DNA from: Candidatus Dojkabacteria bacterium
Lineage (GTDB): Bacteria; Patescibacteriota; Dojkabacteria; SC72; WJKH01
Reading direction: 5' to 3'
Assembly: GCA_014729235.1 (NCBI GenBank)
Contig: WJKH01000047.1
Span: 1 to 45,584 of the forward strand
DNA length: 45,584 nt
Positions 35,561 through 44,588 of the stretch are shown piece by piece. Position numbers and translations under genes: made by a program. Each line of letters opens with the position of its first letter. The first letter of the stretch is position 1. Under the pieces are notes generated by a model. The model was not told the DNA's origin. It was given only the letters and a program-made list of their open reading frames with translations, and did no database searches.

Positions 35561-36100
35561 TTACAACATACGAAACACATACCCTTCGCAACTATCAGGA
35601 TCTCCCTTTACATCGATAATAACAAAATTTCCCGCCTCTCCCCTCCTCACCAGATAACTCTCGGAATACAGATCACGAAAACCCTCCCTCTCAACACTCA
35701 ATCGAACCATAAGATCCTCCCCGGGCTCCCTTCCAACTAGAAACCATTTCCCCGAAATAGAATCCGGCCAAACCCCCGAGGTTTCCCAAGCAAATTCATT
35801 ACCTTGAAAATTATAAATTGCAAACGATCCGTCCCCCCTTAAGTCTAATTGCGGTAAAAACTCATTTGCATCATCAGATTGATTATCATGACCGGGCGAA
35901 ATTGAAAAATCAACAGTGTAAATCCCAATTAAATCAGACTGTGAAACATTCTGAGTATTTTCGGAAAATGCTGTCCAACAATCCGCATTATACTTTCCTC
36001 CACAAGATGTCAAAATAAATACCCCAACAATCAGCACTATAGTAGAGAGGCTAAGAGACCTTTTGAATAAGTTAATCCATCGGTCAATAATTTCTTGCAT
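35561..36100 (-). CDS. Predicted lipoprotein, unknown function
   Basis: The start is set at the ATG at 36100 because AAGGAAA lies 7 nt upstream, giving 179 residues. A basic N-terminus, hydrophobic core (LSTIVLIVGVFIL) and lipobox LTSC indicate lipid attachment at the cysteine. The rest (~145 residues) appears to be a small beta-rich domain (LIGIYTVDFSISPGH, GDGSFAIYNFQG, ISGKWFLVGREPGEDLMVRLSVE), which looks like a lipocalin- or 'copper-resistance/META-like' barrel, but I cannot assign a family. It stands alone, oriented away from the PEGA gene. Confidence 0.65.
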   Translation of the reverse strand: MQEIIDRWINLFKRSLSLSTIVLIVGVFILTSCGGKYNADCWTAFSENTQNVSQSDLIGIYTVDFSISPGHDNQSDDANEFLPQLDLRGDGSFAIYNFQGNEFAWETSGVWPDSISGKWFLVGREPGEDLMVRLSVEREGFRDLYSESYLVRRGEAGNFVIIDVKGDPDSCEGYVFRML

Positions 36101-36201
36101 TATAGTTTCCTTAAAAATCAATCAGGCCCGCAACCCTAAAGTAAAGTACCCCACCAATTTTTCATAGATGCGGGAAGACTTACTTTCGTTACCAGCACTT
36201 A

Positions 36202-36228
36202 CGCAACCAACAAGAACATTTGGTTGCG
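36202..36228. terminator. Hairpin in the divergent lipoprotein/PEGA gap
   Basis: A perfect 9-bp stem (CGCAACCAA / TTGGTTGCG) is followed on the plus strand by an AT-rich stretch. It lies between divergent genes, so a terminator role is not obvious; it could block read-through. The rest of 36122-36289 shows nothing else. Confidence 0.35.
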
Positions 36229-36289
36229 CTTTATTTTACAATATTCTACAACTGAATTCGGATTTGCACAACCAACGCATAACTCTTCA

Positions 36290-36318
36290 TTGCGATCTCA
36301 GAAAATAGCATATATAAT
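36290..36318 (+). promoter_or_regulatory. Promoter of the PEGA gene, leaderless type
   Basis: TTGCGA (36290-36295), a 17-bp spacer and a perfect TATAAT (36313-36318) are followed by 6 nt and the ATG. This is the best -35/-10 pair among the leaderless-type promoters here. Confidence 0.7.
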
Positions 36319-36324
36319 TTTGTC

Positions 36325-38175
36325 ATGAAAAAGTCAAAGGGAAAGAAAGTCAAGAAAATTCTCCAAAAAGTCATCAACATTCTGACAGCGGTTTTGGTGG
36401 CTGTATTTCTAATCGGAGGAACCATTTTTGCAATATACTACGGAAAAGGTTATCGCTTTAATCTGCAGGAAAGCACAATTGAAAAAACTGGAGTTTTAAG
36501 TGTTTCCAGCAACCCTTCGCAGGCACTGCTTTCAGTAAACGATGAGGAAAAAGGGTTAACGCCGAAGACTGTTGGATCCCTCAAAGAAGGCCTCTACACT
36601 GTTAGCGTAGAAAAAACCGGTTACCATAATTGGGAAAAAACTCTCCCGATAAAAGCTGAACTTTCGACCCCATATTTGGCAAATTTATTTTTATCCGAAC
36701 CATTACAATCCACGCTTTTTGAAATACCAGAAAACGAGGAAGTACTTGAATACCAACTTTCAGAGAATCAAAACCAGATTTATATGTTAACTCAGGAGTT
36801 TCCCGAAGAAGAGAATGAATCCGCTCTTACTCCATCACGTAGTGTTAAAATATACGCTTTCACAGTCAATGAAACCTTTCTAAACTTTACCGATAATCCT
36901 CAGATTATTTTCGACGACACACTAGATGAATATCAAGTGATCAATCTTGAGCCATCCAGAACTGGAGACTATCTAGCCGTGACAATTGCCTCAAACGACA
37001 AAGATGGGGTCGAGGTACCAACTCAGCGAAAAACTTATCTAGTGGACACCACAACGGCTGAGGAGGCACAAATTGATGATCTCCCCGAGCTTAGTCTGGA
37101 ACTTTTTTACGATTACGATATCAAATGGACAAAGACCGATAATTACATGCTTATTTCTTCGCCTGAAGAGATTTTTAGCTTCAATGTAACAAATAACGCA
37201 ACTATACTTATACAAAAAGGAGTTCAAAACATTAAGGGGCTAATTTATTATATTGACTCATCAGGAAATTTCTACTATCTAAATCATGTTCAGGAGGAAG
37301 AACAGGCAGAAGAAACTGAGGAATCCGGAGTTTCAAGCCCATCTGACAAAGAAACGATCAGCTACTATCAAATTATCCAGAAGAACCTTAACGGAACAAA
37401 CGAAGAACCATTTATTGAAGAAATCCTTTACAGCTCAGACCCGGAAAGACTGGAAACTCTCAAAAATCTCAGTCGAATACAGGAAACCACTTTTGCATTT
37501 TCTGCTGAAAACGCCAAGAACTACTTGACTGGAGAAATCCGGGATTTTACTGTTCATCCCGAAGGCGCAGGAATATTTCTCTCTACCAGCCTCGCAACTT
37601 ACTGGTATAACACTGAAACAAGTACATACACCGTGGTTGAATTAGCACCTACTCAATTTGTGGATTTTTCCCCTGACTTAAAGAACTTTTCATATTTGGT
37701 AGATCTAGACAGCTCATCCAATGAAGAGTCATCTGACATACAAAACTCAGTCGCCCTCAAAGTTTTCACGTTCGAAAAAGAACCAATTGACCACCTAACT
37801 AGTATTGGTTCGAAAGAGATCCTAACTATCACGAGTGAAAATAAATATTTCACTTCTAAAGAGAACTTTAAGTGGTTAAGCAACTCAAGCAATATTTCCT
37901 TTCTTGAGTTTCTAGATGAAAATAACCTCTCACTGACATTTATTGACATTGATGGAGAAAATCGAAATTCAATGATATCAATCCCTCTGAAATCTATTCC
38001 CTCAAGTGATATTTCGGATTTTATATACTCCGTGAGCTACCAAAATGAGGATATAATAACTTTCGAAGCTCGTACTCCCGAAGAACAAGCCCAGGAGCCA
38101 ATTTCTGAGGCATTGGAATCTGAGGATATGAATCCTGAGAATATCTACCAACTCGTGCAGTATCAGATTCAATAA
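36325..38175 (+). CDS. PEGA-domain membrane-anchored protein
   Basis: The protein has 616 residues. A Lys-rich N-terminus is followed by one membrane helix (~18-40, VINILTAVLVAVFLIGGTIFAIYYG). A PEGA domain occupies about 55-105 (GVLSVSSNPSQALLSVNDEEKGLTPKTVGSLKEGLYTVSVEKTGYHNWEKTL). The long remainder (~500 residues, acidic) has repeating beta-strand patterns with tryptophan/tyrosine motifs and may form a propeller. PEGA proteins are typically extracytoplasmic in S-layered or Patescibacterial cells; their ligands are unknown. It is monocistronic and points toward the tRNA-Arg. Confidence 0.85.
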   Translation: MKKSKGKKVKKILQKVINILTAVLVAVFLIGGTIFAIYYGKGYRFNLQESTIEKTGVLSVSSNPSQALLSVNDEEKGLTPKTVGSLKEGLYTVSVEKTGYHNWEKTLPIKAELSTPYLANLFLSEPLQSTLFEIPENEEVLEYQLSENQNQIYMLTQEFPEEENESALTPSRSVKIYAFTVNETFLNFTDNPQIIFDDTLDEYQVINLEPSRTGDYLAVTIASNDKDGVEVPTQRKTYLVDTTTAEEAQIDDLPELSLELFYDYDIKWTKTDNYMLISSPEEIFSFNVTNNATILIQKGVQNIKGLIYYIDSSGNFYYLNHVQEEEQAEETEESGVSSPSDKETISYYQIIQKNLNGTNEEPFIEEILYSSDPERLETLKNLSRIQETTFAFSAENAKNYLTGEIRDFTVHPEGAGIFLSTSLATYWYNTETSTYTVVELAPTQFVDFSPDLKNFSYLVDLDSSSNEESSDIQNSVALKVFTFEKEPIDHLTSIGSKEILTITSENKYFTSKENFKWLSNSSNISFLEFLDENNLSLTFIDIDGENRNSMISIPLKSIPSSDISDFIYSVSYQNEDIITFEARTPEEQAQEPISEALESEDMNPENIYQLVQYQIQ

Positions 38176-38253
38176 TAAGTACAAACGCTTATTAAGCCTT
38201 ATTGCTCTCACCTTTCGTTTTTGAACCGTTTTCTTTTTTTGAGATCCTATAAT

Positions 38254-38327
38254 CGCACCCAGCCGGAATCGAACCGACAACCTACGCGTTAGGAGTGCGT
38301 TGCTCTATCCAATTGAGCTATGGGTGC
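38254..38327 (-). tRNA. tRNA-Arg (anticodon CCT)
   Basis: On the minus strand, acceptor GCACCCA pairs with TGGGTGC. The D-arm is GCTCAATTGGATAGAGC. The anticodon loop CTCCTAA has anticodon CCT, in a stem with one mismatch. The T-arm contains GGTTCGATTCC. CCA is not encoded. The shared ACTATAAGTTAGC promoter motif lies just upstream (38345-38333). Confidence 0.95.
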
Positions 38328-38470
38328 CCCCGCTAACTTATAGTTTATGAAAACGTCAATTAGCAGTTAATTCCGAAAAACTTACATTATAAGTCAAACT
38401 AATTATACAATACTTCCTTCCACCGGTAAACCAATATTTTATAAGACTATATCTTGCACCAAAACTCATA

Positions 38471-38476
38471 TATAAT
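38471..38476 (+). promoter_or_regulatory. Promoter -10 box of the membrane-protein/rlmN pair
   Basis: TATAAT ends 8 nt before the ATG at 38485, another leaderless-type arrangement. No good -35 is visible at 16-18 bp. Confidence 0.5.
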
Positions 38477-38484
38477 AGTCTCTT

Positions 38485-39114
38485 ATGAAAATGCGACATA
38501 CCAACATCACAATACCAAAAATCTACGCACTGTATGCTCTGACAACAACATTGCTAGTCCCGTTTCAATTTGGGGCTGCAACTTTCCTACTCCTGGCGGG
38601 ATGGAATATACTCACTATAATCGCTTACAACATAACCAAAAGTAAATCTCTGCGAAAATTCATCATTACAATCTCGATAATCTACCCAATAATTGAAATG
38701 ACTATCAAGTTTCTAATATTTCGCAATATTATCCCATTCAGTTACTGGTGGCTGAATTCTATTGAACATAGCCTTTTCGCAATATTCACAACCACCCTCC
38801 TCTCAATTTCACTAATCAACTCAAGCCTAATTAAAACTTCACTCTTAACGGCATTAACCTCAATCGGAATTTTCAATGTAGTCGGAATTCTAAATGAAAT
38901 ACTTGAATTTGGAATTAGACTTGCCCAAAATCTTGAAAAAATTGGCTATTATTACGATACTCTGCGGGACCTTATAATTAACCTTGCCATGTCAACACTT
39001 ACTGCTATAATAATAATGCTAATTTCCTCAAAATTACGTTCAAATGAAGAAAAACCCCACAATTCTAATAGAAGATTACCTCAAACAATTAGACCTGAAA
39101 GATTACCGAATTAA
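38485..39114 (+). CDS. Polytopic membrane protein, possibly YjdF/DUF2238-like
   Basis: The 209-residue protein has about six hydrophobic helices. In the C-terminal half, NSIEHSLFAIFTTT, NEILEFGIRLAQ and YYDTLRDLIINLAMSTLTAI place charged residues (H, E, D) within helices much as in YjdF/DUF2238 or VanZ-type proteins. The similarity is weak and by eye. The last ~24 codons overlap rlmN by 71 nt in another frame, so one boundary may be mis-called or the two are tightly coupled. Confidence 0.6.
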   Translation: MKMRHTNITIPKIYALYALTTTLLVPFQFGAATFLLLAGWNILTIIAYNITKSKSLRKFIITISIIYPIIEMTIKFLIFRNIIPFSYWWLNSIEHSLFAIFTTTLLSISLINSSLIKTSLLTALTSIGIFNVVGILNEILEFGIRLAQNLEKIGYYYDTLRDLIINLAMSTLTAIIIMLISSKLRSNEEKPHNSNRRLPQTIRPERLPN

Positions 39115-40075
39115 ACAATTTAACACCGAATTTTATCAAAACCTTGCCCAAAGTTTTGATGACATAACAACATTTTCTAAAGAACTCAGAACTAAACTAA
39201 AGGCTGCTGTCAACTTCTCTTCATTAACAGCTCAGAAAGTCTTTCAGTCAAAAAATAGCACCAAAGTTCTCCTGGAAACCTATGACAACAAGAAAATCGA
39301 ATCTGTTCTTATCCAGGAAAATAATCGCAACACAGTATGCCTCTCTACACAAATCGGCTGTCCTGTCAGATGCAGCTTTTGTGCAACCGGACAAATGGGA
39401 TTTACCCGAAATCTTGAAACCAAAGAAATCGTCGACCAAGCTCTATTCTGGGCAAGAAAGCTTAAAAGCGAAAACGATTCAATTACAAACATCGTGTATA
39501 TGGGCATGGGAGAACCGTTACTAAATTACGACGAGACACTTGATAGTATCGGTATCTTTACCAATCCCGAGAAATTGGGAATAGGCCAGCGTAGTATCAC
39601 CCTCTCTACAGTTGGAATAATTGATCCTCTTCGGAAGCTCCTAAGCCGGAAAAACCAATTCAGAATAGCGCTAAGTTTGCACGCTCCAAATCAAAAACTA
39701 CGAGAAACGCTAATTCCTATTGCGAAAACAAATCCGCTTACTGATTTAATGAATCTACTCAAAAACTACACTGCAAAGTTTAACAAGAGAATTAGTTACG
39801 AATACTTACTTCTTGCCGGGATTAATGATCAAGCCGAGCATGCAGATGAATTGATAAGGTTACTAAAAGGTCAACAACGGCTTGCATTTGTAAATCTGAT
39901 TATGTTCAATTCAAGTCAAAATCTGGACTTTGAACGAAGCTCAAAAGCACAAGCCGAGAGGTTTAAAGACGTTATCAATAAAGCAGGTTTTAATTGTACA
40001 ATCAGACACTCAGCAGGGACTGAAATTCACGGTGCATGCGGACAGCTCGCTACAAACGAATTTAATTTGAGTTAA
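39044..40075 (+). CDS. rlmN: 23S rRNA (and tRNA) adenine-C2 methyltransferase RlmN
   Basis: This 343-residue radical-SAM enzyme methylates C2 of A2503 in 23S rRNA and A37 of some tRNAs. The CxxxCxxC cluster is in GCPVRCSFCATGQMGFTRNL. GEPLLNY, SLSTVGIIDPLRKL, ISLHAPNQKLRETLIPI and the C-terminal catalytic Cys in GTEIHGACGQL are all present. It starts inside the upstream gene (71-nt overlap) with a normal RlmN N-terminus. Its stop codon lies within the inverted repeat of the MITE-like element that follows. Confidence 0.96.
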   Translation: MKKNPTILIEDYLKQLDLKDYRIKQFNTEFYQNLAQSFDDITTFSKELRTKLKAAVNFSSLTAQKVFQSKNSTKVLLETYDNKKIESVLIQENNRNTVCLSTQIGCPVRCSFCATGQMGFTRNLETKEIVDQALFWARKLKSENDSITNIVYMGMGEPLLNYDETLDSIGIFTNPEKLGIGQRSITLSTVGIIDPLRKLLSRKNQFRIALSLHAPNQKLRETLIPIAKTNPLTDLMNLLKNYTAKFNKRISYEYLLLAGINDQAEHADELIRLLKGQQRLAFVNLIMFNSSQNLDFERSSKAQAERFKDVINKAGFNCTIRHSAGTEIHGACGQLATNEFNLS

Positions 40076-40205
40076 GAAATAAGACGGCAGTTGAAAAGCG
40101 CGCTCAGTCAACAGGTTTAAGATATGACAGGGGTGTGGAAGAAAGACCCAATCCTATTGCAATAAGTCCTAGTCGCCTCTTCAAGCAGGATTCTTCATGA
40201 TTCTC
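40062..40205 (+). repeat. MITE-like repeat, copy B
   Basis: It begins TTAATTTGAGTTAAGAAATAA, which overlaps the rlmN stop codon, and continues with the family core to about 40192. Its right inverted repeat is eroded (CAGGATTCTTCATGATTC). By eye it differs from copy C at fewer than ten positions in ~128. It is followed after ~20 bp by copy C in the same orientation. Confidence 0.85.
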
Positions 40206-40224
40206 CTTATACAACAGTATTAGC

Positions 40225-40369
40225 TTGAGTTAAGAAATAAGACAGCAGTTGAAAAGCGCGCTCAGTCGGCAGGTTTAAGCCATGACAGGGGCGTGGAAGA
40301 AAGACCCAATCCTATTGCAATAAGTCCTAGTCGCCTTTTCATGCAGGATTATTTCTTGACTCAAATTAA
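40225..40369 (+). repeat. MITE-like repeat, copy C
   Basis: It has clear terminal inverted repeats: TTGAGTTAAGAAATAA at 40225 and TTATTTCTTGACTCAA at 40349-40364, matching at 15 of 16 positions. The core (GCAGTTGAAAAGCGCGCTCA, AGAAAGACCCAATCCTATTG, AAGTCCTAGTCGCC) matches copies A and B. The right end overlaps the stop codon of the convergent regulator gene. Confidence 0.87.
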
Positions 40370-40671
40370 ATTATCTCCAGCACCGACAAAAGTTTCCGGA
40401 CTTTCTGAGTTCGAGATTTATGAATGTCGTATGCTTTGAAATGACCGATCCGAGTTGATCGTAAATACCCTCCCTTTTCAAGATATCTAAGATTGCTCCG
40501 AACCGTAGATTCTTTGAGATTACAGATCAGAATGACATCTCTTATGAACAAAGGCCGTTTAGCTTTGTAAACAGCAGCTAACAGTTGAATACGAGTTGAA
40601 GTAATCAACTTGATTAATCTTATAGTACTTGCCGGAAGAGAAACTCTCTTGTAACGTATCACTTTCTTCAT
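40366..40671 (-). CDS. Small winged-helix transcriptional regulator
   Basis: The 101-residue basic protein looks like a single winged helix: STRIQLLAAVYKAKRPLFIRDVILICNLKESTVRSNLRYLEKGGYLRSTRIGHFKAYDIHKSRTQKVRKLL, with the recognition helix around LKESTVRSNLRYLEKGGY. ArsR/MarR-like regulators of this size bind as dimers. No ligand site is evident. A TATGAT lies 5 nt upstream of the ATG. The target is unknown. It converges with rlmN across the repeats. Confidence 0.75.
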   Translation of the reverse strand: MKKVIRYKRVSLPASTIRLIKLITSTRIQLLAAVYKAKRPLFIRDVILICNLKESTVRSNLRYLEKGGYLRSTRIGHFKAYDIHKSRTQKVRKLLSVLEII

Positions 40672-41300
40672 ACTTAATCATATCATCAGCTCTGCTTATT
40701 TGTAAAGCCTGTTGCAGTCTTTTTTGCAGTACTGTATAGAGACTGACAAAGAAAATTGTATCCTATAGCCACAATTCAGATAGTGCTTAGGAACAATGTC
40801 GTCACATGTTTCATACCCGTTCAACTTCTTACCAACAGCCTTAAGGTGTTTTACATGGGTTCGGCAATTTAGAATAATCTATTACCCTTTACTCACAGGC
40901 TTTACAATACCCCGATAATCACTGACATTATTAAAACAACGTTAACGCACGCAGCTCAACTTCTACGACAATGGAAATTTACTGTTTACGAGTAAATCGG
41001 GTGTACAGACTCTCGCTTTACATTGTTTGTGCAGGATTTACAGCATGCTAGTCCTTCTATGCGCTGTGAACTTCATGCCCAGTGCCACGCCTTGCCCGCA
41101 AGGCCTTGTACTTAGGCACCGTAATAGCTACTAGCATCCCACAACCCACCTTGCTAAGTGCACGGCTATGAGTGTAATTTCACTCATCATGCATTCAGTC
41201 CTATATCTTATAGTACGCCTGTTACTTGCTCTAAATAATTTGTACTCATTTCCGTGTCTGTCCAATATGTGATGATGGAATAACAAGTCGATTTAATATT
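40672..41300. other. Gene-poor 630-bp stretch before uvrA
   Basis: No intact gene is supported. A 60-codon open frame without a normal start lies on the minus strand (40878-40696; contains CDDIVPKHYLNCGYRI and a Cys pair CKKDC) and might be the end of a decayed gene. A strong nested hairpin lies at 41082-41119 (GTGCC/GGCAC around GCCTTG-CCCG-CAAGGC). The base composition is less AT-rich than its neighbours. It may be a relic of an inserted element or a structured RNA. Confidence 0.4.
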
Positions 41301-41302
41301 TG

Positions 41303-41311
41303 TGCTATAAT
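41303..41311 (+). promoter_or_regulatory. Extended -10 promoter of uvrA
   Basis: TGCTATAAT is an extended -10 with a perfect TATAAT at 41306-41311, 8 nt before the ATG. The mRNA would have a leader of at most a few bases. No -35 is visible, consistent with extended -10 dependence. Confidence 0.65.
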
Positions 41312-41319
41312 ACAACTCT

Positions 41320-44193
41320 ATGCAAAAGCAAATTGAAATTAAAAATGCACGAGTCCACAACCTACAAAATCTCTCTGTAAACATCCCAAAGAACAAGCTT
41401 GTTGTGATGACTGGGGTCTCAGGGAGTGGAAAATCCTCACTAGCCTTCGATACCCTGTATGCTGAAGGACAACGTCGATATGTTGAATCCCTTTCATCAT
41501 ACGCTCGACAATTTCTCGGACTAATGCAAAAACCTGATGTAGAATCTATTACGGGGCTTTCCCCAGCTATTTCAATTGATCAGAAGACATCCAGCTCAAA
41601 TCCCCGGTCAACTGTCGGAACAATCACTGAAATATATGACTACTTACGACTTTTGTACGCTCGGGTCGGCACAAAGAATTGCCCAAAATGCGGCAAAACT
41701 GTCGAATCACAAACAGTTGATGAGATACAGGAACAAGTAATGACGTTATTGAATAAGTCCAAGACAGGAACAAAAATCCAAGTCACTTCACCTATCATTC
41801 AAAACAAAAAAGGTGAATTTGCCGATCTATTTGAAGAGCTTTTATCAAAGGGATACTTGAGAATCTCAATAGATGGAAAAACTCATAACCTTGACAGCAT
41901 GGAAAATGTAAAACTAAAGAAAAATGTTAAACACAATATTGACTTAGTGATTGACAGATTGAAATCTAAAGACTCCATGACAAAAAAAGAACAAGCAGAG
42001 TTTGAAAAACGTTTACGAGACGCAATTGAGCTCGCTACAAACGAATCCGAAGGGGAAGTAAAGATTATCATTGGAGAAAAACCTTACTTTTACTCCGAAA
42101 ATAATACTTGCCAGACATGTAAAATATCTTTTCCAAAGGCAACTCCAGCTTCATTTTCATTTAACTCACCTCAAGGAGCATGCGAAAAGTGCTCTGGTCT
42201 TGGAAAAATCAAGGAAATTGATGAAAACGCCATATACAACCCCAAGTTAACAATACTGGAAGGCGGAATTTTCCCATGGTCCAACAAAACTACCACCGAC
42301 AGCTGGACACTGAGAAAATTAACCACTGTCGCGAAAGCCCATGGATTTAAATTAAATGTCCCGATATCATCATACAAAAGAGATATTTTCGAATTAATCT
42401 TTTACGGAAAGGGAGCAAAATCAGAATACCCTGTCAAATACCGCAACAAGAAGGGACAAGAAAGAATTTATAACTCAGGATACGAGGGAATTATTCCCCA
42501 AATGGAGCGAAGATACTACGAAACAGATTCAGATTATGTCAGAAAAGAAACAGAAAAATACATGATTGAAAAGAACTGCTCGCTGTGTGACGGAAAAAAG
42601 CTAAAAGCCTTTGCACTCGCAGTAAAAATTAATGAAAAGAATATTTACGAAATAACAGAATTACCAATCAGTGAATGCCTTGACTTTATTGATGAAGTTG
42701 ATTTTAGCGGCATGAAAAAGGAGATTGCCAGTCCAATACTTACTGAGATCAAATCCAGATTAAAATTTCTTACTGATGTCGGACTGAGCTATTTAACCCT
42801 AGGCAGACAAGCAAACTCCTTGTCTGGAGGGGAATCGCAAAGAATTCGATTAGCTTCTCAAATTGGAACTGGACTGACAGGCGTATTGTACGTTTTAGAT
42901 GAGCCTTCCATTGGTCTCCACGCACGCGATGTATCACGCCTCTTAGGAACACTTGAAAATCTCAGAGACCTTGGAAACTCAGTAATTGTGGTCGAGCACG
43001 ACTATGAGACCATGGAACACGCCGATTGGATAATTGATATTGGACCCGGCGCCGGTATTAACGGCGGTAAAGTTGTCGCAGAAGGTACTTTCGATGAGGT
43101 AAAGCAGACAAATACACTGACTGCCAAGTATCTAAACAAATCCCTTTCCGTTGGCGATACGTTACCGCACACTCATGAAGTGCAAAAGTCCAAAACTTTA
43201 AAGATCTCGAATGTTTCAACGCATAATCTCAAGAATATTGACGCTGAATTTCCACTCGGCAATTTAATCTGTATTACAGGAGTTTCCGGCAGTGGAAAAT
43301 CATCACTAATCAACAACACCCTTTTCCCGGCTATTAAAAACAACCTAAACTTTGGACCAAAACGCAAATCACCAATGCAAACAGGTCCCTATGGAAGTGT
43401 TGAAGGGGTGGAAAATATTGATAAAGTAATTGAAATTAACCAAGCACCTATTGGCAGAACCCCAAGATCGAATCCTGCAACATACACCGGACTTTTTACT
43501 CCAATTAGGGAACTATTTTCACAAACACAAGAAGCAAGAGCCAGGGGATATAAACCTGGACGGTTCAGCTTTAATGTCAAAGGAGGCCGTTGTGAAAAGT
43601 GCCGAGGCGATGGACAAATCAAGATAGAAATGCAGTTTCTTCCTGATATGTACGTAACTTGCGAAGAATGTGAAGGTAAACGATATAATAATGACGCTTT
43701 AGAAATTGACTACAAAAATAAAAACATTGCCGATGTATTGGATATGACCGTCGATGAGGCAAGCGATTTCTTCTCCAATATAAGCAAAATAAATCGAAAA
43801 ATTAAACTTCTGCAACAAGTCGGCTTAGGCTATATCAAGTTAGGACAATCAGCTCCTACTCTTTCAGGAGGAGAATCCCAAAGAATAAAGCTTGCGAAAG
43901 AACTTTCGAAAATGAATCGAGGACATACTTTATACATACTTGACGAACCCACTACAGGTCTGCACTTCCACGATGTTGATAAATTATTGTTCGTCCTTAA
44001 GCGTCTTGTAAATAAAGGTCATTCTGTTATAGTCATCGAACACAATTTAGATATAATTCGACACGCAGACTGGATAATTGATCTCGGACCTGAGGGTGGC
44101 GAAGGCGGCGGAGAAATTATTGCAACAGGAACAGTTGAAGATATTAAAAACAACGACTCTAGCTGGACGGGGAAGTTTTTATCAAAATACTAA
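41320..44193 (+). CDS. uvrA: Excinuclease ABC subunit A
   Basis: This 957-residue damage-recognition ATPase of nucleotide excision repair has two ABC ATPase halves: Walker [36 protein letters not shown] and [19 protein letters not shown]; signatures [18 protein letters not shown] and [17 protein letters not shown]; and Walker [14 protein letters not shown] and [12 protein letters not shown]. Zinc modules are present (CPKCGK..., CQTCKISFP...[41 protein letters not shown]). Length is normal. No uvrB or uvrC is in the window. Confidence 0.98.
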   Translation: MQKQIEIKNARVHNLQNLSVNIPKNKLVVMTGVSGSGKSSLAFDTLYAEGQRRYVESLSSYARQFLGLMQKPDVESITGLSPAISIDQKTSSSNPRSTVGTITEIYDYLRLLYARVGTKNCPKCGKTVESQTVDEIQEQVMTLLNKSKTGTKIQVTSPIIQNKKGEFADLFEELLSKGYLRISIDGKTHNLDSMENVKLKKNVKHNIDLVIDRLKSKDSMTKKEQAEFEKRLRDAIELATNESEGEVKIIIGEKPYFYSENNTCQTCKISFPKATPASFSFNSPQGACEKCSGLGKIKEIDENAIYNPKLTILEGGIFPWSNKTTTDSWTLRKLTTVAKAHGFKLNVPISSYKRDIFELIFYGKGAKSEYPVKYRNKKGQERIYNSGYEGIIPQMERRYYETDSDYVRKETEKYMIEKNCSLCDGKKLKAFALAVKINEKNIYEITELPISECLDFIDEVDFSGMKKEIASPILTEIKSRLKFLTDVGLSYLTLGRQANSLSGGESQRIRLASQIGTGLTGVLYVLDEPSIGLHARDVSRLLGTLENLRDLGNSVIVVEHDYETMEHADWIIDIGPGAGINGGKVVAEGTFDEVKQTNTLTAKYLNKSLSVGDTLPHTHEVQKSKTLKISNVSTHNLKNIDAEFPLGNLICITGVSGSGKSSLINNTLFPAIKNNLNFGPKRKSPMQTGPYGSVEGVENIDKVIEINQAPIGRTPRSNPATYTGLFTPIRELFSQTQEARARGYKPGRFSFNVKGGRCEKCRGDGQIKIEMQFLPDMYVTCEECEGKRYNNDALEIDYKNKNIADVLDMTVDEASDFFSNISKINRKIKLLQQVGLGYIKLGQSAPTLSGGESQRIKLAKELSKMNRGHTLYILDEPTTGLHFHDVDKLLFVLKRLVNKGHSVIVIEHNLDIIRHADWIIDLGPEGGEGGGEIIATGTVEDIKNNDSSWTGKFLSKY

Positions 44194-44345
44194 TCCCAAT
44201 TCTTTTTTTACAAGTTACTCCAATTATCCCTACCTGACTTCTCATAAATACGTCCGAATTTTGTGTAAAAACGCATCAAAAGTATCCAACTCCTATACCT
44301 CGCCCGCCTGTTCAGTTGCCAAAAGTTAAAGAAGTTCATGAACAT

Positions 44346-44415
44346 TTGCGACAGCGGTGTTAAAATAAATTAACACCACTTAATTTGTTAACACCTTTAC
44401 AAATGGCTGTCGCAA
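44346..44415 (+). repeat. Palindromic left end of the outer insertion element
   Basis: A perfect 10-bp inverted repeat TTGCGACAGC (44346-44355) / GCTGTCGCAA (44406-44415) encloses GGTGTTAA and two copies of TTAACACC. The right arm covers the first codons of the outer transposase, so RNA read in from outside would fold over its start. Bases 44194-44345 show nothing else. Confidence 0.55.
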
Positions 44416-44588
44416 CAGGAGTTCAAATGAGCTCCACACATATTTTACCATTTATGCCGGGTATGAAAACCGTTTACTCGGTATCATATAGAAATAATCT
44501 CTCTGATAAAGCAAAACTTAAATTACATTGTTACGAACTTCACAAGAATGAGAATATGAAACCCTCACAAATTGCCAAAGTACTTAAT

